DNA from: Planctomycetota bacterium
GTDB lineage: Bacteria > Planctomycetota > UBA1135 > GCA-002686595
Assembly: GCA_016795245.1 (NCBI GenBank)
Contig: JAEUIA010000034.1
Location: forward strand, 1-40,046
Length of the DNA stretch: 40,046 bases
Reading direction: 5' to 3'
Below the pieces are notes generated by a model, which made no database searches, had not been told where the DNA came from, and saw only the letters and a list, made by a program, of their open reading frames with translations. A program made the translations under genes and the position numbers. Shown in pieces: positions 15,679 through 24,856 of this stretch (positions are counted from its first letter, which is position 1; the number at the start of each line of letters is the position of its first letter).

Positions 15679-16337
15679 GAGCCGCTCGTGTACAGCCCGT
15701 TCACGCGGATGTACTCGGCCACGGCGGCCGGCAGATCCGTCCCCGGCGGAACTCCGCGCGGCAAACGCGCGCGCAAGTCAGTCGACGACACGACGACCGG
15801 GGGCAGTTGCAAGTATCCGGCGCGCAGTTTCTCGGCGACACCGCTGCCGAAGCGCGCTTCGATCGCATCCAACACGACCGCCGGCTCCCCCGCGCGGTGC
15901 ACGATGATCGGCTGCACGCGCGCGAGCAGTTCCTCGGCCTCGCGCCACGTCGGCAGCAAGGCGAGGTTGTCGCTCCCGATGATCAGGAACAGTTCACACT
16001 CGCGCGCGGCCCCGATCCGCGCCGGCAGATCGCGCACCGTGTCGATCGTGTACGAACGTCCGCCGCGCTCGATCTCGATCTCCGACACGTCGAAGCGCGG
16101 CTCGTCCGCGATGGCGAGGCGCAGCATCGCGGTGCGGTGCGCGGCGCTCGCGAGTCGCACACCGACCTTGTGCGGCGACACGGCCGCCGGCACGAACACG
16201 ACGCGGTCCAGGCGAAACGCCGCGAGCGCCGCGCGCGCCGCGTGCAGGTGACCGGCGTGGACCGGGTCGAAGGAGCCGCCGAACAGCCCGACGCGGCGCG
16301 GCGGGGTGGTTTCCTGGGCGTGCTTCAAACCGGCCAC
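15675..16337 (-). CDS. nadD: Nicotinate-nucleotide adenylyltransferase
   Basis: The 220-residue protein has the nucleotidyltransferase signature GLFGGSFDPVHAGHL at about residues 17-31. Other family features are FVPAAVSPHK, the LLIGSDNLALLPTW-like segment (LFLIIGSDNLALLPTWREAE) and the C-terminal VVSSTDLRARL (SSTxIR). It makes nicotinic acid adenine dinucleotide from NaMN and ATP in NAD synthesis. The GTG at 16337 gives the full length. A TTG at 16328 has a better ribosome-binding sequence (GGGGTGG) and is a real alternative. It is the first gene of the long minus-strand run. The 255 bp upstream, to the divergent lipoprotein gene, should hold promoters for both, but I see no convincing hexamers. 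Confidence 0.95.
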   Translation of the reverse strand: MAGLKHAQETTPPRRVGLFGGSFDPVHAGHLHAARAALAAFRLDRVVFVPAAVSPHKVGVRLASAAHRTAMLRLAIADEPRFDVSEIEIERGGRSYTIDTVRDLPARIGAARECELFLIIGSDNLALLPTWREAEELLARVQPIIVHRAGEPAVVLDAIEARFGSGVAEKLRAGYLQLPPVVVSSTDLRARLPRGVPPGTDLPAAVAEYIRVNGLYTSGS

Positions 16338-16592
16338 CCCGAGTAACCGGCGCGGTTACCGCGCGCCGGAGCGGGATAGAGGGCCCCCGACGGCGCGCCC
16401 GCGCGCTCGGACGGCCGACTCGGACCCGAGAGGCTGGACTTCGAGGCTCGGTCTCGCGACACTCTGCCCCCGCCGCGCGCGCCGCGGCGCTCCCCCCCTG
16501 ACTTCCTCATTCCAGGTCGATTCACCCCCCATCGCGTCACGGAATCGCCTCCCCTGACCCAGATTGCAGCGCTAGCGCGCTTGTCGAACCTC

Positions 16593-17129
16593 ATGAAACT
16601 CCTTTCGCCTCTCGCCCTCGCCGCCGCGTGCTTCGTCGCCGGTTGCAACGCCAGCCCCGACACCAACACGCACGACCACTGGAACGCGCGCGGCGTCGGC
16701 CCGAGCTTCACGCGCGCCGTCCTCGGCTTCGACGCGGATCGTGACGGCAGCTACATCGATTACCAGTACCGGAACAAGAAGTCGATCTACCTGACGATGA
16801 AGCGTCACCTTCTGAACCAGAACCCCGAGAATCCGTTCCAGGCGGAAGACGAAGCTTTCTACGCCCCGCGGCCGGTGCACAGCATCCTCCCGCGCCCGTG
16901 GGAATACATCAACTTCGAAGGCGTGGCCATGGGCGGCATCATCGCCGCGTCGGGCGGCGCGTTCTTCCCGCTGCCGGTCGATTCGGTCATCGGCACGCTC
17001 TCCGAGGGCGGCGGCGACGAGTTCGGCCAGGGCATCCGCGACACGTTCATGAGTGAGCGCGCCACCGCCTCGGCGAGCTACCTGCACGAGGCGATCGGCA
17101 TGCAGGTCACGGCCGCCCCGCTCGACTGA
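16593..17129 (+). CDS. Small lipoprotein of unknown function
   Basis: The 178-residue precursor has a short positive start (MKLLSP), a hydrophobic stretch and a lipobox, CFVAGC, so it should be lipid-anchored after Cys cleavage. The mature part has no family I recognise. It contains RAVLGFDADRDGSYIDYQYR, a tyrosine/aspartate-rich segment, and a Gly/Ala hydrophobic patch, GVAMGGIIAASGGAFFPLP, that could be membrane-associated. The ATG at 16593 was chosen because it opens the signal peptide. A TTG 12 bases earlier is possible. The gene stands alone on the plus strand between divergent nadD and convergent miaA, and is followed by a stem-loop at 17136. Confidence 0.75.
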   Translation: MKLLSPLALAAACFVAGCNASPDTNTHDHWNARGVGPSFTRAVLGFDADRDGSYIDYQYRNKKSIYLTMKRHLLNQNPENPFQAEDEAFYAPRPVHSILPRPWEYINFEGVAMGGIIAASGGAFFPLPVDSVIGTLSEGGGDEFGQGIRDTFMSERATASASYLHEAIGMQVTAAPLD

Positions 17130-17135
17130 GGGCGA

Positions 17136-17155
17136 GCCTGGGCGAGGTCCCAGGC
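17136..17155 (+). terminator. Stem-loop after the lipoprotein gene
   Basis: GCCTGGG and CCCAGGC form a perfect 7 bp stem with a six-base loop, starting six bases past the stop codon at 17129. It lies in the gap between convergent genes. There is no U-run, so a factor-assisted or bidirectional role is more likely than a classical intrinsic terminator. Confidence 0.5.
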
Positions 17156-17222
17156 ACATCCCTCGAGCCGGCGCGAGACGCGATCCCCATCGCCAGCCTG
17201 CGCGCGATGCGAACCCCAGCGC

Positions 17223-18149
17223 TCAGGTCGGAGCGAGATGCAGTTGAGACAGCGCGGCGGCCACCAGGTCGCCGCGCTGTGTTTTTTCGCCCTCCTGCGT
17301 GAGCCAGACGATGTCCTCGAACTTGCGGTACCAGGTGCGTTGGCGGCGCGCGAACTGACGCGTCTCGCGCGCGATCTGATCGGCGGCGGCTGCGATCGAG
17401 AGGCTCCCGTCGTGCACCAGGAGCGCTTCGGCGTAGCCCAGCGCCTGCACCGCCGACTCGCCGAAGCCCGTCGTGGCGCGCACACGCGCGGCTTCTTCGG
17501 GCCAACCGGCTGTGAGCATCGCCAGCGCGCGGGCGTGGATGCGCCGATCGAGCACCTCGGGCTCGGCCGTGACGCCGACGAGGTGCCGCGCGCGCGCGGG
17601 GCTCGCGGGATCCCATTGCGTCTGCCGGCTCGAGAGCGGCTCGCCGGTCTGCAAGTACACTTCGAGTCCGCGCACGACGCGCTTCGTGTCGTTGGGGTGA
17701 ATGCGCGCGGCAGCGGCCGGGTCGACACGCGCCAGTTCGCCGTGCAGCACGCTGTCGCCTTCGACGCGCGCGCGCTGCATCAGGCGTGCGCGCAATTCGA
17801 GATCGACGTCCGGTCCGCTGAAGAGTCCGGTCGTGAGCACCTTCAGATAAAAACCCGTGCCCCCGACGAAGAGCGGCGCGACGCCGCGTGCGCGCAGATC
17901 GTCGAGCACGGGCGCGAGATCGCGCAGGAAACGCTGCACGTCGTAGCGCTCGTCCGGCGTCACGAGGTCGAGCATGTGGTGGCGCACGCGCGCGCGCTCG
18001 GCGGCCGTGGGTTTGGCCGTGCCGATGTCCATCCCGCGGTAGACCTGCATCGAGTCGAGCGCGACGATCTCGGCCCCGCTGCGCTCGGCGATCTCCAGCG
18101 CGAGATCGCTCTTGCCCGCCGCGGTCGGGCCCACGATCGCGCGCAGCAC
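17223..18149 (-). CDS. miaA: tRNA dimethylallyltransferase MiaA
   Basis: MiaA attaches a dimethylallyl group to N6 of A37 in tRNAs that read UNN codons. Visible motifs are the P-loop GPTAAGKSD at the N-terminus, ALDSMQVYRGMDIGTAKP, HHMLDLVTPDERYDVQRF, FVGGTGFYLK and the C-terminal QFARRQRTWYRK tRNA-binding segment. From the GTG at 18149 the protein has 308 residues, typical for the family. A TTG at 18197 would add 16 residues, and no ribosome-binding site decides between them. The open frame continues far upstream only because it is the shadow of neighbouring genes. It is divergent from the secreted-protein gene at 18249 and convergent with the lipoprotein gene. Confidence 0.94.
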   Translation of the reverse strand: MLRAIVGPTAAGKSDLALEIAERSGAEIVALDSMQVYRGMDIGTAKPTAAERARVRHHMLDLVTPDERYDVQRFLRDLAPVLDDLRARGVAPLFVGGTGFYLKVLTTGLFSGPDVDLELRARLMQRARVEGDSVLHGELARVDPAAAARIHPNDTKRVVRGLEVYLQTGEPLSSRQTQWDPASPARARHLVGVTAEPEVLDRRIHARALAMLTAGWPEEAARVRATTGFGESAVQALGYAEALLVHDGSLSIAAAADQIARETRQFARRQRTWYRKFEDIVWLTQEGEKTQRGDLVAAALSQLHLAPT

Positions 18150-18248
18150 GGTGCCGCGCAGCGGATCAGCGGTGTCTTCGGATCTCTGACTGTTCAAAGC
18201 GTGTGGGACTATAGCCAGTCCGGCCCGTGACTCCTTACCCTTGGGAAC

Positions 18249-19229
18249 ATGCCGATCCCCGTCTACGCGCTGTGCCTGCTGGCGCTCCTCGCGCAAAGTC
18301 CGCCCGATCTTCCGCCGCCGCCCCCGCTGCCCGAAGCGGCCGGTGGAACGACCCCGGTCCAAAACCTCGTGCCCGGCGTGCTGCCCGAGGGCACGACGCC
18401 CGCCGCGCGCGAGCGCTGGCAGAAGATCCTGACCGCGAGTCTGCCGGGCGAGAGCGAGCGCGCGCCCGTGACGGCTTTCGATCTCTCGATCGATCTGCAG
18501 TACCGCGCGTCCTCGGCCCAGACGAACGACCTGCCTTCGGCGCGCTACCAATGGCTCGCGCCGGGCTACGTGCGCGCCGACACGGGACGTTCGCGCGTGC
18601 ACCTGCGCGGGCCGAAGGGTTCGTACCTGATCGACGAGAGTCGCTCCGATCGCGTCGAGATCGTCTCGCTCGACGTCGGCCGCGACAACATCCTCGAGCG
18701 CCGCAAGCTCGACGAGGAAGCCGCCGTCGCCTCGAACTTTGCGCGCCTCACCGATCCGCATTCGATCCGCATGCGCCGGCTGACGGAACTGGCGGGGGCG
18801 CCGAAGATCTTGCCCGAAGCGCTGAAGGAAGCGGCGAAGCGGCTCGCGTGGCTCGAATTGGAGAGCCCCGACTTCTACGTCATGCGCCCGTCGTCGCAGC
18901 AGGGTGCCGAGATGGCGCGCGTCACGTTGGGCGTGGATGTGATCACGAACCGCGTCGAACTGGTGCTCCTCGACGACGCCGGCGCTCCGCCCGCGTTGAC
19001 CGCGAGCACGGCGGCGCTGCGGCTCAAGAACTACAAAGCGGTCGACGGCTTCCAGGTGCCGTTCGAGATCGCGATCTGGCTGCCCGAGCAACCGCCGGCG
19101 GAGCAGCGCGCGGCGCTCGTGCAGTGGATGTCGCGCGAGGCGATGGTCATGTGGCTCAAGAAAGCGGCGCTGCGACCGGCGCTCAAACCCGAAGACTTCT
19201 TGCCGCCGACGCCGACGCCGCCCAAGTAG
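18249..19229 (+). CDS. Secreted protein of unknown function, LolA-like in its second half
   Basis: The 326-residue protein has a short signal peptide (MPIPVYALCLLALLAQS) and a Pro-rich segment. A mixed alpha/beta domain follows, with no motif I can assign firmly. The pattern FDLSIDLQYR, YQWLAPGYVRAD and a late LRLKNYKAVDGFQVPFEIAI recalls the curved beta-sheet of LolA/LolB-type periplasmic carriers, in which an N-terminal beta-strand array reports on a lipoprotein substrate. This is a weak fold-level impression. It ends in Pro/Thr-rich residues (PPTPTPPK). It is transcribed away from miaA, with 99 bases between the chosen starts, and is convergent with mutL. Confidence 0.7.
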   Translation: MPIPVYALCLLALLAQSPPDLPPPPPLPEAAGGTTPVQNLVPGVLPEGTTPAARERWQKILTASLPGESERAPVTAFDLSIDLQYRASSAQTNDLPSARYQWLAPGYVRADTGRSRVHLRGPKGSYLIDESRSDRVEIVSLDVGRDNILERRKLDEEAAVASNFARLTDPHSIRMRRLTELAGAPKILPEALKEAAKRLAWLELESPDFYVMRPSSQQGAEMARVTLGVDVITNRVELVLLDDAGAPPALTASTAALRLKNYKAVDGFQVPFEIAIWLPEQPPAEQRAALVQWMSREAMVMWLKKAALRPALKPEDFLPPTPTPPK

Positions 19230-19240
19230 GCACCGCACGA

Positions 19241-19254
19241 GGCGCTCAAGCGCC
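19241..19254. terminator. Stem-loop between convergent genes
   Basis: GGCGC and GCGCC pair around a TCAA loop, and outer bases GCACCGC (19230) and GCGGTGC (19286) can also pair. It lies in the 71 bp gap between the ends of the secreted-protein gene and mutL, so it could serve both. There is no U-run. Confidence 0.4.
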
Positions 19255-19300
19255 GCGCGAGTGTCGTCATCGGCATTCGGGAGCCGGCGGTGCGTCGGCC

Positions 19301-21082
19301 TCAGCGCCGCTCGAACGCGCGCTCGAGATCCGCGCCGACGAAGCGCACGCGCGTCGGGCGTCCGTGCACACAGGTCTGATCGGAGACGAGGCTCTTGCCG
19401 CGCACGAGCAGCGAACGCATCTCCTCGTCGCTCAAGACGTCCCCCGCCATCACGGACGAGCGGCAGGCGGCGCGGTGCAGCACGTCCTCCATGAGCTGCT
19501 CGGGTTCGAGCGCGCGCGCGCCTTCGATCGCGGCCAGGACGGCGTGCACGATGTCCTTCGGCCTGGGGCGCGCGAGGCGCGCGGGCAAGCCGTGCACGGC
19601 GATCGTGGTCGCGCCGAACGCGGCCAGTTCGATGCCGATGCCTGAGAGCTGTTCGAGGTGCGGCTCCAGCGCGGAGACTTCGGCGCGCGAGAGCTCGACG
19701 AGTTCGGGCACCAGCAAGCGCTGCGTCTCGATGCGGCCGCGGCGCATCTCGGCGACCAGGGACTCGAATTGGATGCGTTCGTGCAGCGCGTGTTGGTCGA
19801 CGATCTCGAAGCCGTCGCCGAGCGGCCGCACGATGTAGGTGCGAGCGACTTGCAGGAACGGTCCGCGCACTTCGTCGCTCGCGACTGGGGTTGGCGGTGC
19901 TGTTCCCGCGGGCCGCGGCACGTCGACCACGCGCAACGGCTCGCGCTCGCGCACATGCGACGACGCACCCAGCGGCGGGTAGTGTGCGGCGATCGATCCG
20001 CTGAACGGCAAGGCGCGCGCCTCGCGTTCGACCGCGCGCTCGACGAGGCGCGCGCCCGGCGTCGCCATGTCGCAGGTCCGCACGGCCTCGCGCAGCGTGT
20101 TCACGATGAAACCGAACAAGCGCCGCTCCTCGCGGAAGCGCACGTCGCTCTTCGCCGGGTGCACGTTCACGTCCACCTTCGCCGGATCCATCGACAAGGA
20201 CAGGAACGCGACCGGTTGGCGGCTGTCGAAGAGGAAGCCCTTGTAGCTGTCTTTCAAGGCGCGCACGAGCACCTTGTCGCGCACGGTGCGCGAGTTCAGA
20301 AACCACATCTGCCGCGCGGTGTCCCCACGTGCGAAGCGCGGCGGCGCGACGTAGCCCGAGAGGCGCACGTCGCCGTCGCGTCCGTCGACGCGGACCAGCG
20401 CGTCGGAGAGGTCCGCGCCGAACGTGCGCCGGATGCGCGCCAGGAGATCCATGTTCGCTTCGACGTCGAAGACGCGCTTCCCGTCGTGCGTCACGGTGAA
20501 GCCGATGCCCTCGTGCGCCAGCGCGATGCGCTGCACGACGTCGAGCGCGCGCCCGAGTTCCGTGGCGGTGGTCTTCAAGAAGCGTCGGCGCGCGGGCACG
20601 TTGTAGAACAGCTCGCGCACTTCGACGGTGGTGCCGACCGGGGCACCCGCTTCACGCGGCTCACTGATCGCCGCACCCGCGCACTCGATCTTCCAGCCGG
20701 TCTCGGATGCGCGCGTGCGCGTCACGATCGAACAGCGTGCGATCGCTCCCATCGAAGCCAACGCCTCGCCGCGGAAACCCAGCGAGCCGATGTGATCCAG
20801 ATCGTCGACTTCGAAGAGCTTGCTCGTGGCGTGCGCGACGAACGCGAGCCGCAGATCCTCTTGCGCCATCCCGGAACCATCGTCGCTGACGCGCACGAGT
20901 TGCGCTCCGCCCTCCTCCAGATCGACGCGCACGGCGGTGGCACCGGCGTCGATCGCGTTTTCGACGAGTTCCTTGACGACCGAAGCCGGGCGCTCGATCA
21001 CCTCGCCCGCGGCGATCTGATTGCGCACGCGCTCCGACAGCACAGCGATGCGCGGATGGACGATTTTCTGCGATGCGTGCAT
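19301..21082 (-). CDS. mutL: DNA mismatch repair protein MutL with endonuclease motif
   Basis: The 593-residue protein has the N-terminal GHKL ATPase motifs: IAAGEVIERPASVVKELVEN, DDGSGM, ATSKL and GFRGEALASM. The C-terminal dimerisation domain carries DQHALHERIQFE, matching the DQHAx2Ex4E metal-binding nuclease motif. Two further zinc-site elements are ACRSSVMAGD and CVHGRPT. It is therefore the nicking type of MutL found in bacteria that lack MutH, acting with MutS. No mutS is in the window. The ATG at 21082 (MHASQKIVHPRI) is the natural start. The frame upstream is non-coding. Confidence 0.96.
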   Translation of the reverse strand: MHASQKIVHPRIAVLSERVRNQIAAGEVIERPASVVKELVENAIDAGATAVRVDLEEGGAQLVRVSDDGSGMAQEDLRLAFVAHATSKLFEVDDLDHIGSLGFRGEALASMGAIARCSIVTRTRASETGWKIECAGAAISEPREAGAPVGTTVEVRELFYNVPARRRFLKTTATELGRALDVVQRIALAHEGIGFTVTHDGKRVFDVEANMDLLARIRRTFGADLSDALVRVDGRDGDVRLSGYVAPPRFARGDTARQMWFLNSRTVRDKVLVRALKDSYKGFLFDSRQPVAFLSLSMDPAKVDVNVHPAKSDVRFREERRLFGFIVNTLREAVRTCDMATPGARLVERAVEREARALPFSGSIAAHYPPLGASSHVREREPLRVVDVPRPAGTAPPTPVASDEVRGPFLQVARTYIVRPLGDGFEIVDQHALHERIQFESLVAEMRRGRIETQRLLVPELVELSRAEVSALEPHLEQLSGIGIELAAFGATTIAVHGLPARLARPRPKDIVHAVLAAIEGARALEPEQLMEDVLHRAACRSSVMAGDVLSDEEMRSLLVRGKSLVSDQTCVHGRPTRVRFVGADLERAFERR

Positions 21083-21263
21083 GAGTGCGGGCGGCCTCGG
21101 TTCGCGCTGGAGCGGCTGAGCCGCTTTCGCCGGGTAAAAACTGGCCCGGACTGCACCTTTGGGCAGGGTGCGCCCTGCGCGCGAGGCCTCTACAGTAGTG
21201 GAGCTACGGGCGCGCCTCCAGCGCCCGCTTCGTTTCGTTCCCAAGCCCGGATCACCCCGCCTC

Positions 21264-22796
21264 ATGAAACAATCCATCACCCTCGTCGCCGCCGCGTTGG
21301 TCCTCTCGACCACCACAGCACTCGCGCAATCCCCGGTCTTCATCCCGCTGCCCACGGGGCTCGTCCCGACGGATGTCTCGACGCACAACGGCAACGTGGT
21401 CGTGGTCGGCACATCGAGCGGTTCCGGCGGTGCCTTCATGTGGACGCCCCTCGGCGGCGCGGTCGAAATCGGGAGTTCCGTTCAGACGGCCGGCGGCCTG
21501 GTGCGCATCTCGCGCGACGGCACGACGATCGTGGGTGAGGACATCTTCGGCGGCTTGAGCCAGGCCGCGATCTGGGCCGGCGGCACGACCTGGAACGCCG
21601 TGCCCGCGCTCCCGGGGTCTTCGGGCACCGTCAAGGCGCGCCTCGGCAATGTCAACGGCGACGGCACGGTCATCGTCGGCCTGGGCTACTCGGCCAGCAA
21701 CGCCGCGCACCCTTTCAAATGGACGAACGGCGTCGGCACGATCGATCTGCAGCCCTTCTTCAGCAGCCCGACCAGCCGCGCGTTCGGCGTCAGCGACGAC
21801 GGCGCGGTGATCGCCGGTTGGGAAGACGCTTCCGTGCGCCAGGGCGCGCGCTGGGTCGGCGGCGTGCGCACGCTGTTCACCTTCAGCGGTCAGCCGTGCG
21901 GTGAAGCGAACGCGGTGAGTTCGGACGGCACGATCATCGTCGGCACGCGCACCTACAGCGGCGGCGCGAATGCGTGGCGTTGGGACTCCGGCACGGACAC
22001 GGTCACGGCCCTGCCGAACCTCGCCGGTGAAACGACACCCGCGACGGCGACGAGCATCGCCGACGGCGGCCTGCGCATCGTCGGCACGAACGGTCAGAAC
22101 GTCCTGGGTTTCGTGCGCGCGATCCTGTGGGAAAACAACGTCCCGACGAGCTTGTACGGTCACCTCATCACGCTGGGTACGGCCGGCCTGGGCGGCTTCC
22201 CGGACATCGGCTTCCCGTACGCGATCAGCCCCGACGGCGGCGCGATCGTCGGGCGCGGTCTAGGCGTGGGACAACCTGGGGGTTGGGTCGTGATCTTCCC
22301 CGAGTTGCTCCCGAACGGCACGCCGTTCTGCGCCGGCGACGGCTCGGGCGCCGCCTGCCCGTGCGGCAACGCCAGCCCGCTCGGTGCCGGCGAAGGCTGC
22401 CTGAGCTCGCTCAACGTCGGCGGCAAGCTGCGCGCTACCGGCGTGGCCAGCGTCTCGGCCGACACGCTGTTCTTGAAGTCGACGCAGGTTCCGAACGGAC
22501 CCGCGCTCTACTTCCAAGGCTCGGGCCAACAGGCCGGCGGCGCGGGCACCTCGTTCGGCGACGGACTCCTGTGCGTCGGCGGTTCGATCGTCCGCCTGGG
22601 CGTGAAGTTCTCGACCGGCAACAACAGCTCGGTCTTCCCGGTGATCGGCGTCGACCCGTTGATCTCGGTGCAGGGTCTGGTCGCGCCTTCGGACGTGCGC
22701 CACTACCAGGCGTGGTACCGCGATGCCGTGGTCGGCTACTGCACGTCGGCCGTGTTCAACCTGACGGACGGCCTGACCATCACCTGGGGGAGCTGA
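21264..22796 (+). CDS. Secreted HAF-repeat protein with C-terminal Cys-rich domain
   Basis: The 510-residue protein has a clear signal peptide (MKQSITLVAAALVLSTTTALA). About 330 residues follow with repeats such as VSDDGAVIAGW, VSSDGTIIVGT and ISPDGGAIVGR, each about 45-60 residues apart, typical of the HAF family of predicted extracellular beta-propellers. The last 160 residues begin FCAGDGSGAACPCGN and include further Cys. I associate this module with the C-termini of many secreted planctomycete proteins, where it may be a sorting or anchoring module (inference). The ATG at 21264 opens the signal peptide. The 3' end overlaps convergent holA by 17 bases. Confidence 0.82.
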   Translation: MKQSITLVAAALVLSTTTALAQSPVFIPLPTGLVPTDVSTHNGNVVVVGTSSGSGGAFMWTPLGGAVEIGSSVQTAGGLVRISRDGTTIVGEDIFGGLSQAAIWAGGTTWNAVPALPGSSGTVKARLGNVNGDGTVIVGLGYSASNAAHPFKWTNGVGTIDLQPFFSSPTSRAFGVSDDGAVIAGWEDASVRQGARWVGGVRTLFTFSGQPCGEANAVSSDGTIIVGTRTYSGGANAWRWDSGTDTVTALPNLAGETTPATATSIADGGLRIVGTNGQNVLGFVRAILWENNVPTSLYGHLITLGTAGLGGFPDIGFPYAISPDGGAIVGRGLGVGQPGGWVVIFPELLPNGTPFCAGDGSGAACPCGNASPLGAGEGCLSSLNVGGKLRATGVASVSADTLFLKSTQVPNGPALYFQGSGQQAGGAGTSFGDGLLCVGGSIVRLGVKFSTGNNSSVFPVIGVDPLISVQGLVAPSDVRHYQAWYRDAVVGYCTSAVFNLTDGLTITWGS

Positions 22797-23961
22797 AGCG
22801 CGACGTGCGCGCCGCCGACGCGCGTCCCGGTACCACGGGTGCCGGGCGTGCGCCGGCGGCGACGCGCCAGCGCAGGGCGAGCGCGCACAAGTCGTTCGCG
22901 TCCGTGGTCCCGCCGCGGCGCGTGCGGCGCTCGAGTTCCGCAAGGTCCTCTTGCAACCCGCGCCAGGCCCGCGGCGCGCGCGCGCGCATCCGCAAGGTGA
23001 ATTCCTCGCGCGCCTTGGCGTAGGCGGGCGTGCCCGACGCGGCGACGGCGCTCTCCACGTCGCCGCCGTGTTCGATGACGCGCGCGGCCGCGACCGAAGC
23101 GCGCAACTTGTTGCGCAGCGCACCCAGCGTGATCGCGAGCAGAGCCCCGCGGTCGATCTCGCGTTCACCGCTCTTGTCGGCGAAGCCGAGCTTGAACAGC
23201 GCTTCGATACCGGCGACCGAGCGCGCCACTTCGCCGCGCAGCATGAATTCGGCCACATCGAACGGTGAACCGGCCGCGGACCACGCGATCATGCCCTTGA
23301 CCGATCCACCGGTCTTGTGCGACAGGCGCTCCAAGGCCGCATCGAGTTGGTAGAGGTCGTTGCCGGTCGCCGTCGCGACGTACAAGGCGTCGTCGGGCGT
23401 GAGCGGAATCTTGCGCTCGCGCGCACGCGCCGTGAGCCATTGCATGACTTCCGTTTTGCGCGGATCGTTGTCCCACGGCGGCGGCGAATCGTACAAACGC
23501 CGCAAGCCCAGCGAGAGTCCGCCGGCCGCCACCGCGGCCTTGACGACCGCGTGATCGGCGCGCAAACCCTCGGCGTCGAGCACGAGGAATCCGCTCGTGT
23601 CGGCGTCCTTCAAGAAACCGAGCACGGCGCGCGTCACGCTGGACTCGTTGCCGGCGTCCTTCTTGAACAGCGCGGCCGCGTTGCGCACGACGATGCAACG
23701 CGCGGCCGCGAACATGGGCGGCGCGAGCAACGCATCGGTCAGCGAGCGCGCGTTGAAATCGGGATCGGAAGCATCGTACTTCTCGATCTCCATCGCGGCT
23801 CGGCGCGCGGCGTCGAGGGCGTGTCGCAGCGCGTCTTCACGAAACCAGCGCTCGTCCCCGCGCAGCACGACCGCGCGCTGCGGAGCGCCCTGCGACAGGG
23901 TGGCGGCGAGGCTCGCAACCTGCTCCCCGGGGCTCGCCTCACGCGGTTTTCTCTGCGCCAT
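22780..23961 (-). CDS. holA: DNA polymerase III delta subunit
   Basis: The 393-residue protein follows the clamp-loader delta layout: an N-terminal AAA-like domain with VVLRGDERWFREDALR, then FAAARCIVVRNAAALF, FLVLDAEGLR, a lid region with ATGNDLYQLDAALERLS and a C-terminal collar domain (FKLGFADKSGE onward). Delta opens the sliding clamp during loading. There is no P-loop, as expected for delta. The C-terminus has an extra Ala/Arg/Pro-rich tail. The gene ends inside the last codons of the convergent HAF-protein gene. It is followed 1.2 kb upstream on the same strand by ubiA, with only 16 bases between them. Confidence 0.9.
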   Translation of the reverse strand: MAQRKPREASPGEQVASLAATLSQGAPQRAVVLRGDERWFREDALRHALDAARRAAMEIEKYDASDPDFNARSLTDALLAPPMFAAARCIVVRNAAALFKKDAGNESSVTRAVLGFLKDADTSGFLVLDAEGLRADHAVVKAAVAAGGLSLGLRRLYDSPPPWDNDPRKTEVMQWLTARARERKIPLTPDDALYVATATGNDLYQLDAALERLSHKTGGSVKGMIAWSAAGSPFDVAEFMLRGEVARSVAGIEALFKLGFADKSGEREIDRGALLAITLGALRNKLRASVAAARVIEHGGDVESAVAASGTPAYAKAREEFTLRMRARAPRAWRGLQEDLAELERRTRRGGTTDANDLCALALRWRVAAGARPAPVVPGRASAARTSRFSSPR

Positions 23962-23977
23962 GGCCGCAGTCTACCAG

Positions 23978-24856
23978 TCACAGCGCGCGGTCGAGGACCA
24001 TCCCGGCGAACAACCCGACGCCCAGCCAGCCGTTGACGGTGAAGAACGCGGCGTTGACGCGCGAGAGATCGTCCTTGGACACGAGACTGTGCTCGTAGAC
24101 CAGCAGCAGTGCCGACAGCAAGACGGCCGCGTACCAGATCCAGCCCAGACCTCCGCTCCACCCGACGGCCGCCAGCGCCGCGACGGTGACGACGTGCAGC
24201 GCACTCGACAGCACCAGCGCGCTGCCGATGCCGTAGCGTGCCGGGACCGAGTGCAAGCCGGCGCGCACGTCGAACTCGGCGTCCTGGCAGGCGTAGATCA
24301 GGTCGAAGCCTGCGACCCAGGTGGTCACCGCCAGCGCCAGCCACAAGACCGGCGCGAGCGAGCCCTCGAACGAACCGCGCACGGCGATCCACGCGCCGAG
24401 CGGCGCGAGCGCGAGCGCGATGCCGAGCACGACATGTGCGAACGCGCTGAAGCGTTTGAAGAAGCTGTACGAGAGCAGGATCGCGAGCACCGGAAACGAC
24501 AGGTGACCGGCCAGGGGATGCAGCGCGTAGGCGGCGAGCACGAAGGCGCTGCTCGCGCCGACGACGAGCGCCGTCACGGCCCCCACCGACAGCCGACCGC
24601 TCGGGATCTCGCGCTGCTGTGTGCGCGGGTTGCGCGCGTCGATCTGCCGATCGACCAGGCGATTGAAGCCCATCGCCGCGGTGCGGGCGCACACGGCGCA
24701 CACGACGATCCAGACCAGCGTGAGCACCGGGGGCACGCCGTCCGCCGCGAGCCACGCCCCGCACAAGGCGAACGGCAACGCGAACACGGAGTGGCTGAAG
24801 CGCACGAGCGACAGCCAATCGCCGATCCCGGACGCGCGCTCGGTCGGCGCGCTCAC
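23978..24856 (-). CDS. ubiA: UbiA-family polyprenyltransferase (menaquinone type)
   Basis: The 292-residue membrane protein has about eight or nine hydrophobic segments and both Asp-rich prenyl-diphosphate motifs, NRLVDRQIDARNPRT and YACQDAEFDVRAGLHSVP. It attaches a polyprenyl chain to an aromatic acid. Its company (ubiX, ubiE, no chorismate-to-naphthoate men genes) and the DAEFDVRAGLHS pattern suggest the MqnP branch of the futalosine menaquinone pathway, though ubiquinone-type UbiA is not excluded. The GTG start overlaps the ubiX stop as GTGA. The frame upstream of it is a shadow. Translation coupling with ubiX suggests matched production. Confidence 0.9.
   Translation of the reverse strand: MSAPTERASGIGDWLSLVRFSHSVFALPFALCGAWLAADGVPPVLTLVWIVVCAVCARTAAMGFNRLVDRQIDARNPRTQQREIPSGRLSVGAVTALVVGASSAFVLAAYALHPLAGHLSFPVLAILLSYSFFKRFSAFAHVVLGIALALAPLGAWIAVRGSFEGSLAPVLWLALAVTTWVAGFDLIYACQDAEFDVRAGLHSVPARYGIGSALVLSSALHVVTVAALAAVGWSGGLGWIWYAAVLLSALLLVYEHSLVSKDDLSRVNAAFFTVNGWLGVGLFAGMVLDRAL

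Noticed and set aside
18206..18221. GGACT/AGTCC dyad with a TATAGT between miaA and the divergent gene, as a regulated promoter
   Set aside because: The stem is only 5 bp, there is no matching -35, and a start close to the TTG would leave almost no leader. Too weak to call.
18150..20306. The N-terminal extension of the miaA frame
   Set aside because: It runs antisense to the secreted-protein gene and into mutL, is Arg-rich, and MiaA families begin near the P-loop.
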